Below, in pieces: positions 1 to 9,099 of a DNA stretch of 64,000 nucleotides. Location of the stretch: assembly GCF_033546935.1 (NCBI RefSeq), contig NZ_CP137854.1:2170001-2234000 (forward strand), read 5' to 3'. The translations under genes and the position numbers were made by a program. Position 1 is the first letter of the stretch. Every line of letters starts with the position of its first letter. Source of the stretch: Xylophilus sp. GOD-11R. Its GTDB lineage: Bacteria; Pseudomonadota; Gammaproteobacteria; Burkholderiales; Burkholderiaceae_C. The notes beneath the pieces are model-generated. The model made no database searches. It saw nothing but the letters and a program-made list of their open reading frames with translations, and was not told the DNA's origin.

Positions 1-214
1 AGGCGAAGACGTCGAGCAACTGGCCCAGCGCCGCGTTGCCCGCGAGCACTGCCACGCCGGTGCTCGCCGGCATGGCGCCGGTCAGCACCGCCGCGCCTAC
101 CGCCACCTTGGCCATGTCGCCGAGGTCGCCTTCGTTGGCGCTGCGCACGGTCTGCTTGACCGTGTTCCAGGCGGCTTCGGCGGTGTGGCTGAGAACGGAG
201 CCGATGGAACTCAT
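1..214 (-). CDS. Hypothetical protein, partial (C-terminus outside window)
   Basis: An open frame reads leftward from an ATG at 214 off the window edge, giving 71 residues with no stop. A good ribosome-binding site (GGGAG, about 7 bases before the ATG) supports the start. The product begins MSSIGSVLSHTAEAAW and is rich in Ala, Gly and Val, with a stretch around residues 36-65 that could be a weak membrane or helical-hairpin segment. I do not recognise a family. It is divergent from dadA, with a 245-base spacer between them. Confidence 0.55.
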   Translation of the reverse strand, partial: MSSIGSVLSHTAEAAWNTVKQTVRSANEGDLGDMAKVAVGAAVLTGAMPASTGVAVLAGNAALGQLLDVFA

Positions 215-459
215 TGGTTTTCTCCCGGGAGTCAGAAAGCGGCGGTCCGGATGCAATCCGGACACAGGAAGTAACAATGTAACCCGATCGACGCCGCGGT
301 GCCGCGAGGTCGCGAGGTCGCGAAGATCAAACGCTGCGCGATGCCGTCGCAGCCGTGGTTGGAAAGCGGATTTCTCGGTGAAAGCCGCACAGATCGGTGG
401 AATCCCCTGAATGCTTGCCCGTAAATTCTTCGGCAACCCAGCATTCGGCGCGATCCATC

Positions 460-1752
460 ATGAAAGTCATTGTTCTCGGCAGCGGTGTCATCGGCACCAG
501 CACGGCTTATTACCTGGCGCGCGCGGGCGCCGACGTGACGGTCATCGACCGGCAATCGGGCGCTGCGGAAGAGACCAGTTTTGGCAATGCCGGCCAGGTG
601 TCGCCGGGCTACTCCACCCCCTGGGCCGCGCCGGGCATACCGCTCAAGGCCATCAAGTGGATGTTCCAGAAGCATGCGCCCTTGGCGATCCGGGCGGACG
701 GCAGCCTCTGGCAGTGGCGCTGGACCGCACAGATGCTGCGCAACTGCACGGCCGAGCGCTATGCGGTGAACAAGGAACGCATGATGCGGGTCGCCGAATA
801 CAGCCGCGCCTGCCTGCAGCAGCTGCGCGCGGACACCGGCATCGAATACGAGCAGCGCACCGGCGGCACGCTGCAGCTGTTTCGCAGCCAGGCACAGCTA
901 GACGCGGTAGGCCGCGACATCGAAGTGCTGCGCGAGCTGAACGTGCCCTTCGAACTGCTCGGCCGCGATGAACTGGCCCGGGTGGAACCCGCACTGGCCC
1001 AGGCCCGCGACCGCCTGAGCGGCGGCCTGCGCCTGCCCAAGGACGAGACCGGCGACTGCCACCAGTTCACCCGCAAGCTGGCGGAACTGGCCCGGGGCCT
1101 GGGTGCCAAATTCCGCTTTGGGCAGGTCGTGGACGGCCTGGTCGTCGAAGGTGGTCGCATCGCCGGCGTGCGCGTCGGTGGCGAGGTGCTGCGGGCCGAC
1201 CGCTACGTGGTCGCCTTCGGTAGCTATTCGCGCGATCTGGTCACGCCGCTGGGCATCGATCTGCCGGTCTATCCGGTCAAGGGCTATTCGCTGACCGTGC
1301 CGCTGGTCGACCCGGAACTCGCGCCGCAATCCACCGTGCTGGACGAGACCTACAAGATCGCCGTCACCCGTTTCGACCAGCGCATCCGCGTCGGCGGCAT
1401 GGCCGAGTTGGCGGGCTTCGACCTGGGCCTGAACCCGGACCGCCGTGCCACGCTGGAACTGGTGGTCAAAGACCTCTTCCCCGGCGGCGACGTGGAGCGC
1501 GCCACCTTCTGGACCGGGCTTCGCCCGATGACGCCGGACGGCACGCCCATCGTCGGCGCCACCGGCTACGACAACCTCTATCTCAATACCGGCCACGGCA
1601 CCCTGGGCTGGACCATGGCCTGCGGCTCGGGCCGCCTGCTGGCCGATCTGCTGACCGGCGCCCGCCCGGAAATCAGCACAGAAGGCCTGGACGTGCAGCG
1701 CTACACCCGCGGTCGCCGCGCGGCGCCGGCCCTGTCGACCGCGGCGGCCTGA
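460..1752 (+). CDS. dadA: D-amino-acid dehydrogenase (DadA-type)
   Basis: FAD enzyme of 430 residues that oxidises D-amino acids, classically D-alanine to pyruvate plus ammonia, and passes electrons to the respiratory chain at the inner membrane. The N-terminus is a dinucleotide-binding fold ([19 protein letters not shown], residues 4-22) followed by the DadA hallmark [12 protein letters not shown]. The C-terminus has the FAD-closing segment [16 protein letters not shown] and [16 protein letters not shown]. The length matches the family (about 430). The ATG at 460 was chosen because the flavin fold begins at once; the longer open frame from 397 adds residues unlike the family. The racemase starts four bases downstream, so the two form a catabolic alanine operon. 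Confidence 0.93.
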   Translation: MKVIVLGSGVIGTSTAYYLARAGADVTVIDRQSGAAEETSFGNAGQVSPGYSTPWAAPGIPLKAIKWMFQKHAPLAIRADGSLWQWRWTAQMLRNCTAERYAVNKERMMRVAEYSRACLQQLRADTGIEYEQRTGGTLQLFRSQAQLDAVGRDIEVLRELNVPFELLGRDELARVEPALAQARDRLSGGLRLPKDETGDCHQFTRKLAELARGLGAKFRFGQVVDGLVVEGGRIAGVRVGGEVLRADRYVVAFGSYSRDLVTPLGIDLPVYPVKGYSLTVPLVDPELAPQSTVLDETYKIAVTRFDQRIRVGGMAELAGFDLGLNPDRRATLELVVKDLFPGGDVERATFWTGLRPMTPDGTPIVGATGYDNLYLNTGHGTLGWTMACGSGRLLADLLTGARPEISTEGLDVQRYTRGRRAAPALSTAAA

Positions 1753-1756
1753 GGCG

Positions 1757-2824
1757 ATGGCCCGGCCCTCGCGCGCGCTCGTCGACCTGGACGCGCTGCG
1801 CCACAACTACGCGGTGGCCCGGCGCCTGCACGGCGGTGGCGCACTCGCCGTGCTCAAGGCCAATGCCTATGGGCACGGTGCGCTGCGTTGCGCGCAGGCC
1901 CTGCAGCGCGATGCCGACGGCTTCGCGGTCGCATTCCTGGAAGAAGCGGTGGCGTTGCGTGCCGGTGGCATCACCGGGCCGATCCTGGTGCTCGAAGGCG
2001 TGTTCGATGCCGACGAGCTGCGCCAGGTGCAGTCGCTCGCGCTATGGACCGTGGTGCACCACGAGGCGCAGCTGCGCATGGTGGAAGACACGGCCGACAT
2101 CGCCGGCCTGCAGGTGTGGCTGAAGATCGACACCGGCATGCACCGCGCGGGTTTCGCGCCGGCGGACGCGGCTGCCGCGCATCGGCGGCTGATGGCCAGC
2201 GGCAAGGTCGTGGCGATCACGCTCATGACGCATTTCGCCCGCGCCGACGAGCCCGGCCAGCCGACGACGCAGGAGCAGATCGCCGTGTTCGATGCCGCCA
2301 CGGCCGGCCTGGCCGGTCGGCGCAGCCTGTGCAATTCGGCCGGCGTGCTGGCCTGGCCCGAGGCACGCGGCGACTGGGCGAGGCCGGGCATCCTGCTCTA
2401 TGGCGCCGATCCCCTGCCGGGCGGCGTGAACGAACACGGCCTGCGGCCGGTGATGACGCTGCAGAGCCGCGTCTTCGCGGTGCGCGAGCTGCAGCCGGGC
2501 GATGCGCTGGGCTACGGCGGCGGTTTCATCGCGCCCGTGACCATGCGCGTGGGGCTGGTGGCGGCCGGTTATGCCGACGGGTATCCGCGGACCGCGCCGG
2601 CCGGCACGGCGGTGGCGATCGACGGCGTGCGTTCGCGCGTGGCGGGCCGGGTGTCGATGGACATGCTGACGGTCGACCTCACCGATCTGCCACGCAGCGG
2701 CGTCGGTGCCGAGGTGGAGCTGTGGGGCCAACAGGTGTCGGTGAACGAGGTGGCGGCGGCGGTCGGCACCATCTCCTACGAGCTGCTCTGCAACGTGAAA
2801 CGGGTGCCGCTGGTCTACCGCTGA
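1757..2824 (+). CDS. alr: Alanine racemase (catabolic, DadX-like)
   Basis: PLP-dependent racemase of 355 residues interconverting L- and D-alanine. The PLP lysine is K34 in AVLKANAYGHG; the second catalytic base lies in the conserved GYGGGF region and AGYADGYPR is also present. MDMLTVDL near residue 300 is another family landmark. The start lies four bases after the dadA stop, so translation is probably coupled. This pairing points to the catabolic isozyme that feeds D-alanine to DadA, rather than a dedicated cell-wall enzyme; that role is inferred from context. Confidence 0.93.
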   Translation: MARPSRALVDLDALRHNYAVARRLHGGGALAVLKANAYGHGALRCAQALQRDADGFAVAFLEEAVALRAGGITGPILVLEGVFDADELRQVQSLALWTVVHHEAQLRMVEDTADIAGLQVWLKIDTGMHRAGFAPADAAAAHRRLMASGKVVAITLMTHFARADEPGQPTTQEQIAVFDAATAGLAGRRSLCNSAGVLAWPEARGDWARPGILLYGADPLPGGVNEHGLRPVMTLQSRVFAVRELQPGDALGYGGGFIAPVTMRVGLVAAGYADGYPRTAPAGTAVAIDGVRSRVAGRVSMDMLTVDLTDLPRSGVGAEVELWGQQVSVNEVAAAVGTISYELLCNVKRVPLVYR

Positions 2825-2843
2825 GGTCGCCGGGCGTTGGCCT

Positions 2844-3311
2844 TCAGTTGCCGGTTAGGCCCCAGGCCAGGTCGGCCAGCACAATGGCCGCACCCCACAG
2901 GAAGGCGGCGGCGCCGACACCGGCTGCCACGAGCGTGGCCGTGCGGTGCCAGGACGGCCGAGTGGGAGTCACCACCCGCTTCGGGCGACGCAGCGGCGCG
3001 TTCGCGTCGATCGGCACTGCACCGGTCGCGGGGTCGCGTGAAATGACGAAAGCCGACGGCGGCCGGGCATTGGCAACCAGGGAACCGGGCCGTTGCGCAT
3101 GAAGGTACGAAGCATCCGAAGCGCCGGTTCGCGGCTCGAGCCTCGTGCCGGCGAGCGACTGCAAGGGCGATCGGGTGGGGCGCTGCACTTGCGCCTCGAT
3201 GCTTTCGAGTTGCGCGGCGACCTCCGAGTCTTCGAAATCCTGGCGCAGCCGCAGGCGGCGCCGGGTCGACCGGGAGGGCGGTTGCGAGTTTTGCCAGCTC
3301 GGGGAAGTCAT
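2844..3311 (-). CDS. Hypothetical protein with C-terminal membrane anchor
   Basis: A 155-residue protein, reading from the ATG at 3311 (MTSPSWQNSQ). The first ~120 residues are polar and low in predicted structure (arginine, proline and serine rich, with a short acidic stretch FEDSEVAAQLESIEAQ). The last ~30 residues form one hydrophobic helix (TATLVAAGVGAAAFLWG...), so this looks like a tail-anchored inner-membrane protein. No family is recognised. It ends 19 bases from the convergent alr gene. A longer start at 3344 is possible; I saw no strong ribosome-binding site for either. Confidence 0.5.
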   Translation of the reverse strand: MTSPSWQNSQPPSRSTRRRLRLRQDFEDSEVAAQLESIEAQVQRPTRSPLQSLAGTRLEPRTGASDASYLHAQRPGSLVANARPPSAFVISRDPATGAVPIDANAPLRRPKRVVTPTRPSWHRTATLVAAGVGAAAFLWGAAIVLADLAWGLTGN

Positions 3312-3378
3312 GACGGCGAGTGTCGTGTCTGGACGCGCGCGCATCCAAGCACTTCGTTCGCCGACGCTCGAAAAAGCG

Positions 3379-5019
3379 TCAGATTTCCTTGAGCAGGGTG
3401 TCGGCGATGCGCACGCTCAGCGCCGCGCCGGTCAGCGTGGGGTTCATGCACGAGGACGAGGGCATCACGCCGGTGCCGGCGATGAAGAAGTTCGGATGGT
3501 CGTGGGTGCGGCAGTCGCGGTCGACCACGGAATCCTTCGGATCGTCGCCCATGATGGTGGTGCCCATGATGTGCTGGCGGTCCTGGTGCTTGGTGTCCAT
3601 CTTCAGGATGTCGGCGTTCATCAGGCGGGCCATCTTTTCGAGGTCCTTCACACCGAAATCGCGCCCGGCATTCCAGTAGTCGTTGACGCTGTAGTAGATC
3701 TCGGGCACCGGCAGGCCGATGCCGTCGGTCTTGGTCTTGCTCGGCACGATGCGGTTCTGCGGCTGGGCTTCGGTCTCGAAGTCCACCGCCACGTTGAGCG
3801 AGCGCGCCGAGATGCGGCGGATCTCCGAATCGAGCTGGCTGCCCAGCACACCCTTGGCCAGCAGGTCCGACGCGGTCTGCGACGACGTGACGGTGTTGCG
3901 GAACTTGGTCTTGTAACTCGGGATGTCCTTACGGAACGGGCCGTCGCGGTAGTTGAGGTAGACCAGCAGCTCGGTCGGTCCCTGGCCGGGCCAGACGTCC
4001 TCGTTGGTCATCACGTTCATGCTGATGCCGGTGTGGCCCATCAGGTTGCGGCCCACCTGGTCGGACGAATTGGCGATGCCGTTCGGAAACTTTTCCGAGG
4101 TCGACATCAGCAGCAGCTTCGGCCCTTCGATGGCGTAGGCGGCCAGCACGAAGTGGCGGGCGGTGAGGCGGTGCGAGCTGCCGTCGGGCTTCTTGTAGTT
4201 GACGGCGGTGATCTTGTTGTCCGCGCCGTGCTCGATCTTGTAGACGACCGCGTTGTCGAGCAGCTTGGCGCCCGCTCGTTCGGCTTCATCGATGTGCATG
4301 GAGCCGTCGTACTTGGCGCCGATCGGGCAGACCGGGTTGCAGTTGTTGTTGCCGGCGCAGACCGGTCGATTGCCGTAGGGCCGACTGGCGCGGCCGTGCG
4401 GCTCCAGCACCGGGTTGTAGCCGCCGGGGCGCAGCATTTCGTCCATGCGCTGCATGAAGTAGGGCACGTTGAAGCCCTTCATGGGGAAGGGCTTGGAGCG
4501 GGGCGGCCAGGCCTGGCCGCCGTGGCCGCTTTCGTCCTGGCCGTCGTAGCCGGTCACGCCGAGTTCGGCCTCGGCCTCGCAGTAGTAGGGCTCGAGCTCG
4601 TCGTAGCCAATCGGCCAGTCGCGGCCACGGCCGTAGAGCGTCTTGATCTTGAAGTCGTTCGGAATCATGCGCCACAGCGCCGAGCCGAAATGCCAGGTGG
4701 TGCCGCCGACCACGCGCAGGTACTTGGTGGGATAGGACACCGGCCCGGTCTGCACCAGGTACTTGCCGTAGGTGGACGGAATATGCGGCGGGTTGGGGAA
4801 GGGCGAGCCGCTGCCCTGGGCCTTCATGTTGGCCAGCGACAGCTTGACCGGCGCGTTGCGGTAGGTCTCGACGATGTCGGCGCGCTTCACCCGGGGGCCT
4901 GCCTCCAGGATGATGACCGACTTGCCGGCCTTCGCGACGCGGCTGGCGATGATGCCGCCCATGACGCCCGACCCGATCACGATCAGGTCGGCGTCGAATT
5001 CTTTTCTGCTGCTGCTCAT
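3379..5019 (-). CDS. GMC-family FAD dehydrogenase, catalytic subunit (gluconate/sorbitol dehydrogenase type)
   Basis: Flavoprotein of 546 residues, the large subunit of a membrane-associated alcohol/sugar dehydrogenase complex. Residues 10-45 are the FAD fold (VIGSGVMGGIIASRVAKAG...ILEAGP). A cysteine cluster CAGNNNCNPVCPIGAK near residue 220 matches the position where FAD-glucose dehydrogenase alpha subunits bind an iron-sulfur cluster. The C-terminus has the GMC signature region HIMGTTIMGDD and SSCMNPTLTGAAL. It overlaps the small-subunit gene by four bases (ATGA), so the two are translationally coupled. Electrons should pass to the triheme cytochrome encoded first in the operon. The substrate cannot be read from sequence; gluconate, 2-ketogluconate, sorbitol or glucose are all possible. 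The protein has no signal peptide and is presumably co-exported with its Tat-bearing partner. Confidence 0.88.
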   Translation of the reverse strand: MSSSRKEFDADLIVIGSGVMGGIIASRVAKAGKSVIILEAGPRVKRADIVETYRNAPVKLSLANMKAQGSGSPFPNPPHIPSTYGKYLVQTGPVSYPTKYLRVVGGTTWHFGSALWRMIPNDFKIKTLYGRGRDWPIGYDELEPYYCEAEAELGVTGYDGQDESGHGGQAWPPRSKPFPMKGFNVPYFMQRMDEMLRPGGYNPVLEPHGRASRPYGNRPVCAGNNNCNPVCPIGAKYDGSMHIDEAERAGAKLLDNAVVYKIEHGADNKITAVNYKKPDGSSHRLTARHFVLAAYAIEGPKLLLMSTSEKFPNGIANSSDQVGRNLMGHTGISMNVMTNEDVWPGQGPTELLVYLNYRDGPFRKDIPSYKTKFRNTVTSSQTASDLLAKGVLGSQLDSEIRRISARSLNVAVDFETEAQPQNRIVPSKTKTDGIGLPVPEIYYSVNDYWNAGRDFGVKDLEKMARLMNADILKMDTKHQDRQHIMGTTIMGDDPKDSVVDRDCRTHDHPNFFIAGTGVMPSSSCMNPTLTGAALSVRIADTLLKEI

Positions 5020-5609
5020 GATGTCTTCTTCTCTTGCGGGTTCGCCGGCTTCAGCACGGCGTTCGGCGTGGTCGAGATGCCGGCGGGCTTCTCACCCCAG
5101 GAGTCGGGGCCGCCGCCATAGCTGGGCACCACGATGACGTCGTTGGTGGGGCGGTACATCAGCGCGTCGGCGTAGGCCACCAGCTCCACGTGTTTGTCGT
5201 CGCCGACGATGCCCAGGTACCAGGCGGAGACGATCTGGGTGATGCTCTTCTTCAGCGGTTCGCTCAGGTCGGGGCGGGCCAGGAGCTCGTCGATGTTCGC
5301 CGCCTTGGCCTGGGCCACGTAGGCCTGCAGTGCGGCGACGGACTCGGCGAACTTGGGATCGAACTTGGCCAGGGTGGCCCGGTAGCGCGTGGCGAGCTTG
5401 GCGAGCAGTGGCTTGCCGCCGGTGAGGAACTCGGAGAGCCGCAGGAATTCGGTCGACTCGACCTCGGCGGCCAGGGCTTCGCCGCTGCCGAAGACGGCGC
5501 TGCCGCCCAGGGCCAGCGCGGTGCCGGCGGCGATGGCGCTGTAGAGCACCGCGCGGCGCGAGACGGCGCTCGGGGGCGCGACGGCGCCGGGTTCACGGGA
5601 TGTATTCAT
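5016..5609 (-). CDS. Small (gamma) subunit of membrane FAD dehydrogenase, Tat-exported
   Basis: Protein of 197 residues from the ATG at 5609, which has AGGA at a fitting distance; an ATG at 5624 would add five residues with a weaker site. A twin-arginine leader (SRRAVLYSAIAAG, then a hydrophobic stretch and ALAAEVES) predicts Tat export. The mature part resembles the sorbitol/gluconate dehydrogenase small-subunit family, including SAWYLGIVGDD and YADALMYRPTNDVIVVPSYGGGPDSW. In this family the small subunit acts as a hitch-hiker carrier and maturation partner for the flavin subunit. It sits between the cytochrome gene (25-base gap) and the flavoprotein gene (4-base overlap). Confidence 0.85.
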   Translation of the reverse strand: MNTSREPGAVAPPSAVSRRAVLYSAIAAGTALALGGSAVFGSGEALAAEVESTEFLRLSEFLTGGKPLLAKLATRYRATLAKFDPKFAESVAALQAYVAQAKAANIDELLARPDLSEPLKKSITQIVSAWYLGIVGDDKHVELVAYADALMYRPTNDVIVVPSYGGGPDSWGEKPAGISTTPNAVLKPANPQEKKTS

Positions 5610-5634
5610 GTTCTGGTCCTGCATGGCGGGGCGA

Positions 5635-7056
5635 CTAGCGGGCGCGGCGGCGGAGGGCCACGACGGCGATCACGATCAGCACCAGCACCACGACGGCGGC
5701 CGGCAGCATGAACGGACGGGCCTGGGCGATCAGTGGCGGGCGCGGGCCGGCGCGCAGCGCGCGCACGTCTTCGGCGCTCACCTTCACGGCGGCATTGCCG
5801 TATTGGGTGAGCACGTAGTTGCCGACGGCGGCGATCTCGTCGTCGCTCAGGCGGTCGGTGAAGGAGGCCTGGTCGCCGAAGGCCGGCATGAAGTGCGCGT
5901 GACCGTCGACGGTGCGGTCCACGCCGTAGAGGATGGTGGAGACGAGGTTGTCGGCCCGGTCGGCGCCGGTGGCGGTGTTGTTGAACAGCGAGGGGTACTG
6001 GCCGCCCAAGGTGCCGGTGCCGTTGGCCTGGTGGCAGTGGGCGCAGCTGCCGCTGAACACGCGCCAGCCGATGTCCACGCCGTCGGTCAGGCCGCGCTGG
6101 TCGAGCTCGGTGGCCGATGCCTGGCCGTAGGAGAAGCGGCTCTTTGTCTCGGCGCTGGCCACGGCCGGCGTTTGCTTGACGAACACGGCGATGGCCTTCA
6201 GGTCGGCTTCGGGCAGGTGCTGCAGGCTGTGCTCGATGGCTTCGGCCATGGGGCCGGCGGCCTGTGCCTTGCCGTGCACGTTGCCGGTCTTGAGGTATTG
6301 CACCAGCTCGGCTTCGCTCCAGGCGCCGACGCCGGCGTTGGTGTCCGAGGTGATGTTGGGCGCATACCAGGTACCGACGCTGCCGCCGGACAGGAACTCG
6401 CCCGGACCGTTCTTCTCGGCCATCAGCTGGTTGCGCGGGCTGTGGCAGGTGCTGCAATGGGCCAGCGCGCCGGCCAGGTAGGCGCCACGGTTCCATTCGG
6501 CGGATTTGGACGCATCGGGCACGAAGCGTTCGTCCTTCAGGAACATCGCGTTCCACATCGCCATCGAGAAGCGGATGTTGAAGGGGAAGGGCAGGTCGGT
6601 TTCGGGCGCCCGGGTGTCGACCGGCGCCACGCCGTGCATGAAGTAGGCGTAGAGGGCCGCGGTGTCTTCGTCGCTCAGCTGCGTGTAGCTGGTGTAGGGC
6701 ATGGCCGGATAGAGCCGGGCCCCGTCCTTGCGCACGCCTTCGCGCAGCGAGCGGGTGAAGTCCTCGAGGCTGTAGTCGCCGATGCCGGCCGATTTGGACG
6801 GCGTGATGTTGGACGCGTAGATCGTGCCCAGCGGCGACACGATGGGGTAGCCGCCAGCGAAGGCCGCACCGCCCTTGGGCGCGGTGTGGCAGGCGGCGCA
6901 ATCGGCGGCCACGGCCAGCTGCCTGCCCTTCTCGACCAGGGCCGCGTCGGCGGGCGGCGCGTTCTGGGCGTGGGCCGCCCCCACGCTCGCCCATACGATG
7001 AAACCCACCGCGCTCCAGAACCTGGAGGCGGCAACCCCTGACTTGCGTACGCGCAT
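5635..7056 (-). CDS. Triheme membrane-anchored cytochrome c, electron-transfer subunit
   Basis: Protein of 473 residues with a Sec signal peptide (residues 1-30, ending GAAHA|QN). It has three c-type heme sites: CAACH at 53-57, CSTCH at 201-205 and CAHCH at 338-342. A C-terminal transmembrane helix lies at about 449-468, followed by RRRAR. Three CxxCH domains plus a tail anchor is the usual architecture of the cytochrome subunit of gluconate/sorbitol/alcohol dehydrogenases, which hands electrons to ubiquinone or an oxidase. The start at 7056 was chosen because the signal peptide begins there. Here the cytochrome gene comes first, whereas it commonly comes last in such operons. Confidence 0.9.
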   Translation of the reverse strand: MRVRKSGVAASRFWSAVGFIVWASVGAAHAQNAPPADAALVEKGRQLAVAADCAACHTAPKGGAAFAGGYPIVSPLGTIYASNITPSKSAGIGDYSLEDFTRSLREGVRKDGARLYPAMPYTSYTQLSDEDTAALYAYFMHGVAPVDTRAPETDLPFPFNIRFSMAMWNAMFLKDERFVPDASKSAEWNRGAYLAGALAHCSTCHSPRNQLMAEKNGPGEFLSGGSVGTWYAPNITSDTNAGVGAWSEAELVQYLKTGNVHGKAQAAGPMAEAIEHSLQHLPEADLKAIAVFVKQTPAVASAETKSRFSYGQASATELDQRGLTDGVDIGWRVFSGSCAHCHQANGTGTLGGQYPSLFNNTATGADRADNLVSTILYGVDRTVDGHAHFMPAFGDQASFTDRLSDDEIAAVGNYVLTQYGNAAVKVSAEDVRALRAGPRPPLIAQARPFMLPAAVVVLVLIVIAVVALRRRAR

Positions 7057-7278
7057 CGTGCCTGACCCTGTGTTGTTGTCATGCCGACGCCCGAATTCGC
7101 ACGCGTCGGCTCTATTTGTCAGCGATTGTGTTGTCTGACAACCAGAGGAGTGCCGGGCCGGTGGATTGACCACCTAAATTGCTCACGTTTATCCCGATGC
7201 CGTACGCGGGAAAGTTTGTTATGGCATTCGCGCGCCCGCTCCACTCCGCGTCATGCCGGGGCAAAGCGGGCGGCGGCA

Positions 7279-7650
7279 TCACTTGGCGTTGGCGGGCGCG
7301 CGGTTGTCGCCGTAAACCGGCAGTTCGCCGCGCTTGTTGGCCGCCGCCATCTTCTGGCGCTGCTCGGCGCGGGCCGCCTGGCGCTGGGCCTTGGCGGGCT
7401 TGGCGCCGGCCTTGGCCGCGCCTTCCTCGGCGTCGCCGCCCTTGTCGCCGGAGCGGGCCTCCTGCGTGCCGGCCGTCTTGCGGGCGGTTCGGGCAGCGGC
7501 CTTCTCGGACGGGCTGGCGGGCTTGGCAGCCATGGCACCCGTACCACCGGCTTCGCCGGCAGGCGGGGTGGACGGCGTGGTCTGCGCGAGGGCGAGGCCG
7601 GCCGTGAACTGGGCGGCGACGAGCAGGGCGATGTTGGCGTATTTCTTCAT
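7279..7650 (-). CDS. Secreted alanine/lysine-rich hypothetical protein
   Basis: A 123-residue protein with a clear Sec signal peptide (MKKYANIALLVAAQFTAGLALA|Q) and a good ribosome-binding site (AGGAACC). The mature part is low-complexity and highly charged: Ala, Lys, Arg, Glu and Gly dominate, with AAKAGAKPAKAQRQAARAEQ resembling an extended or helical periplasmic linker. The family is not recognised. It is flanked by spacers of about 220 bases on both sides, so it is probably monocistronic. Confidence 0.7.
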   Translation of the reverse strand: MKKYANIALLVAAQFTAGLALAQTTPSTPPAGEAGGTGAMAAKPASPSEKAAARTARKTAGTQEARSGDKGGDAEEGAAKAGAKPAKAQRQAARAEQRQKMAAANKRGELPVYGDNRAPANAK

Positions 7651-7872
7651 GGTGGTTCCTGGTGTGTCGATCGGAGGAGTGCGGGGGAAAAAACCCGCGA
7701 CATCATCTCGCCGGGCAGGACCGAGCGGAATCCCTCTTCCGGGAGAGTGTTCAACCGGCTCAGGGGCATGGCGCCGACGCGGCGAAACGCCGGAATCCGG
7801 ATACGAATCTGCAAAGCCGGTGTTTTTTGTTCAAGACGCGCCCCGTTCGCCTGACGAGACTCGCGCCCATCC

Positions 7873-8562
7873 ATGAGCATTCAGACCGTTTTCGATAGCG
7901 CTTCCCATTCCGCCCGATCCGCCGCAACGTGCGCGGCGATCGACCAACATCCGCCGACGGTCTTCGTGGTGGACGACGACGAGTCGATGCGCAGCGCCCT
8001 GTGCGGCCTGCTGCGCTCGGTGGGCATCGAGTGCCGGGCGTTTGCCTCGGCGCAGGCCTTTTTGCAGCAACCCGATCCGACGGGTGCGGCCTGCCTGGTG
8101 CTGGACCTGCGCCTGCCCGAACTCAGCGGCCTGGACGTGCAGCGCATCCTGGGCGATCGGGGTCGTGGCATTCCGGTGATCTTCATCACTGGTCACGCCA
8201 CCATCGCTATGACGGTCAGCGCGATGAAAGCGGGCGCGGTGGAGTTCCTCACCAAGCCCTTCGCCGAGGCCGACCTGCTGGGCGCGATCCAGCGGGCGCT
8301 GGATGCCGACCGCGCCTCGGGCCTGCACCGCGAGGCCCTGGCCGAACTCAGGGCGCGGTACGAGTCGCTCACCCCGCGCGAGCGGCAGGTGATGGCGCTG
8401 GTGGTCTCGGGCCTGCTCAACAAGCAGGCGGCCGCGCGGCTCGGCACCAGCGAGATCACGGTGAAGGTGCATCGCCGCCAGGTCATGTCCAAGATGTGCG
8501 CCGGCTCGCTGCCCGACCTGGTGCGCATGGCCGAGCGCATAGGCAGCCCGGCGCTGTCCTGA
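7873..8562 (+). CDS. FixJ/NarL-type response regulator (receiver + LuxR HTH)
   Basis: Response regulator of 229 residues. The receiver domain (about 28-145) has the acidic pocket VVDDDES (33-38), phospho-acceptor D78 in LVLDLRLPELSG and the switch lysine K128 in LTKPF. The C-terminal LuxR-type helix-turn-helix is LTPRERQVMALVVSG...EITVKVHRRQVMSKM. This is the FixJ arrangement. It is the first gene of a same-strand signalling set with a lone receiver, a giant sensor kinase and a receiver-PAS-kinase, and is the likely transcriptional output. No strong ribosome-binding site precedes the ATG. Confidence 0.9.
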   Translation: MSIQTVFDSASHSARSAATCAAIDQHPPTVFVVDDDESMRSALCGLLRSVGIECRAFASAQAFLQQPDPTGAACLVLDLRLPELSGLDVQRILGDRGRGIPVIFITGHATIAMTVSAMKAGAVEFLTKPFAEADLLGAIQRALDADRASGLHREALAELRARYESLTPRERQVMALVVSGLLNKQAAARLGTSEITVKVHRRQVMSKMCAGSLPDLVRMAERIGSPALS

Positions 8563-8620
8563 GCGGCGCGGTCCACGCTTGCCGGCGCGGGTTCCGGGCC
8601 AGTGTTTTTCCTGTCATCCC

Positions 8621-8634
8621 TATACCAAGGTATA
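8621..8634. promoter_or_regulatory. Palindrome TATACC-AA-GGTATA, candidate operator
   Basis: A perfect 6-bp inverted repeat with a 2-base spacer, lying 42 bases before the ATG at 8677 of the lone-receiver gene. Its left half (TATACCAAGG) recurs on the minus strand at 17609-17618, upstream of the LuxR-type regulator gene. A regulator site is an inference. Confidence 0.35.
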
Positions 8635-8676
8635 GATCGCGTCGTTACCGTCGACCGACCCGCTTATGCTCGCGCC

Positions 8677-9099
8677 ATGGCAGTTGTAAGCATGGGTGAC
8701 ATGGTGCGAGGCGATATTCAGGGAAAGCCGACGATCGGCATCGTGGACGACGACGAATCGGTGCGGCTGGCCATCGGCACCCTGCTGCGCTCGGTCGGTT
8801 TCGAGACCCGGTCTTTCGGCTCCGGCCCCGACTTCCTGCTGTCGCACCGCTCGGTGCGGCTCGACTGCCTGATTCTCGATTTGCGCATGCGCGGCATGTC
8901 CGGGCTGGAGGTGCAACGCATGCTGCGCGAGCTGAACCATCCGGTGCCGGTGATTTTCGTGTCGGCGCACGGCGACCAGGACGCCCGTGACCGCGCCATG
9001 ACCGCCGGAGCGGTCTGCTTCCTGTCCAAGCCTTTCGATGAAGCGGCGCTGCTCGCCTGCGTCGGGCGCGCGCTGGGCGACAGCCCGCGGCCGGCATGA
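8677..9099 (+). CDS. Single-domain response regulator (receiver only)
   Basis: About 140 residues from the ATG at 8677; ATGs at 8692 and 8701 are also possible because the receiver begins only at GKPTIGIVDDDESVR. The acidic pocket VDDDES, phospho-acceptor in LILDLRMRGMSG and switch lysine in FLSKPFDE are all present. There is no output domain, so it may act as a phosphate sink or an allosteric partner of the downstream kinases. Its stop overlaps the start of the giant sensor gene by four bases (ATGA), implying coupled translation. Its receiver is closely similar to that of the FixJ-type protein just upstream, which suggests a local duplication. Confidence 0.85.
   Translation: MAVVSMGDMVRGDIQGKPTIGIVDDDESVRLAIGTLLRSVGFETRSFGSGPDFLLSHRSVRLDCLILDLRMRGMSGLEVQRMLRELNHPVPVIFVSAHGDQDARDRAMTAGAVCFLSKPFDEAALLACVGRALGDSPRPA

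Noticed and set aside
301..327. Short GCGAGGTC direct repeats before dadA
   Set aside because: Only two to three imperfect copies of eight bases in GC-rich DNA; no sign of an operator.
3145..5121. 658-codon open frame antisense to the GMC dehydrogenase
   Set aside because: Lies over a clear flavoprotein gene and shows no domain or ribosome-binding site.
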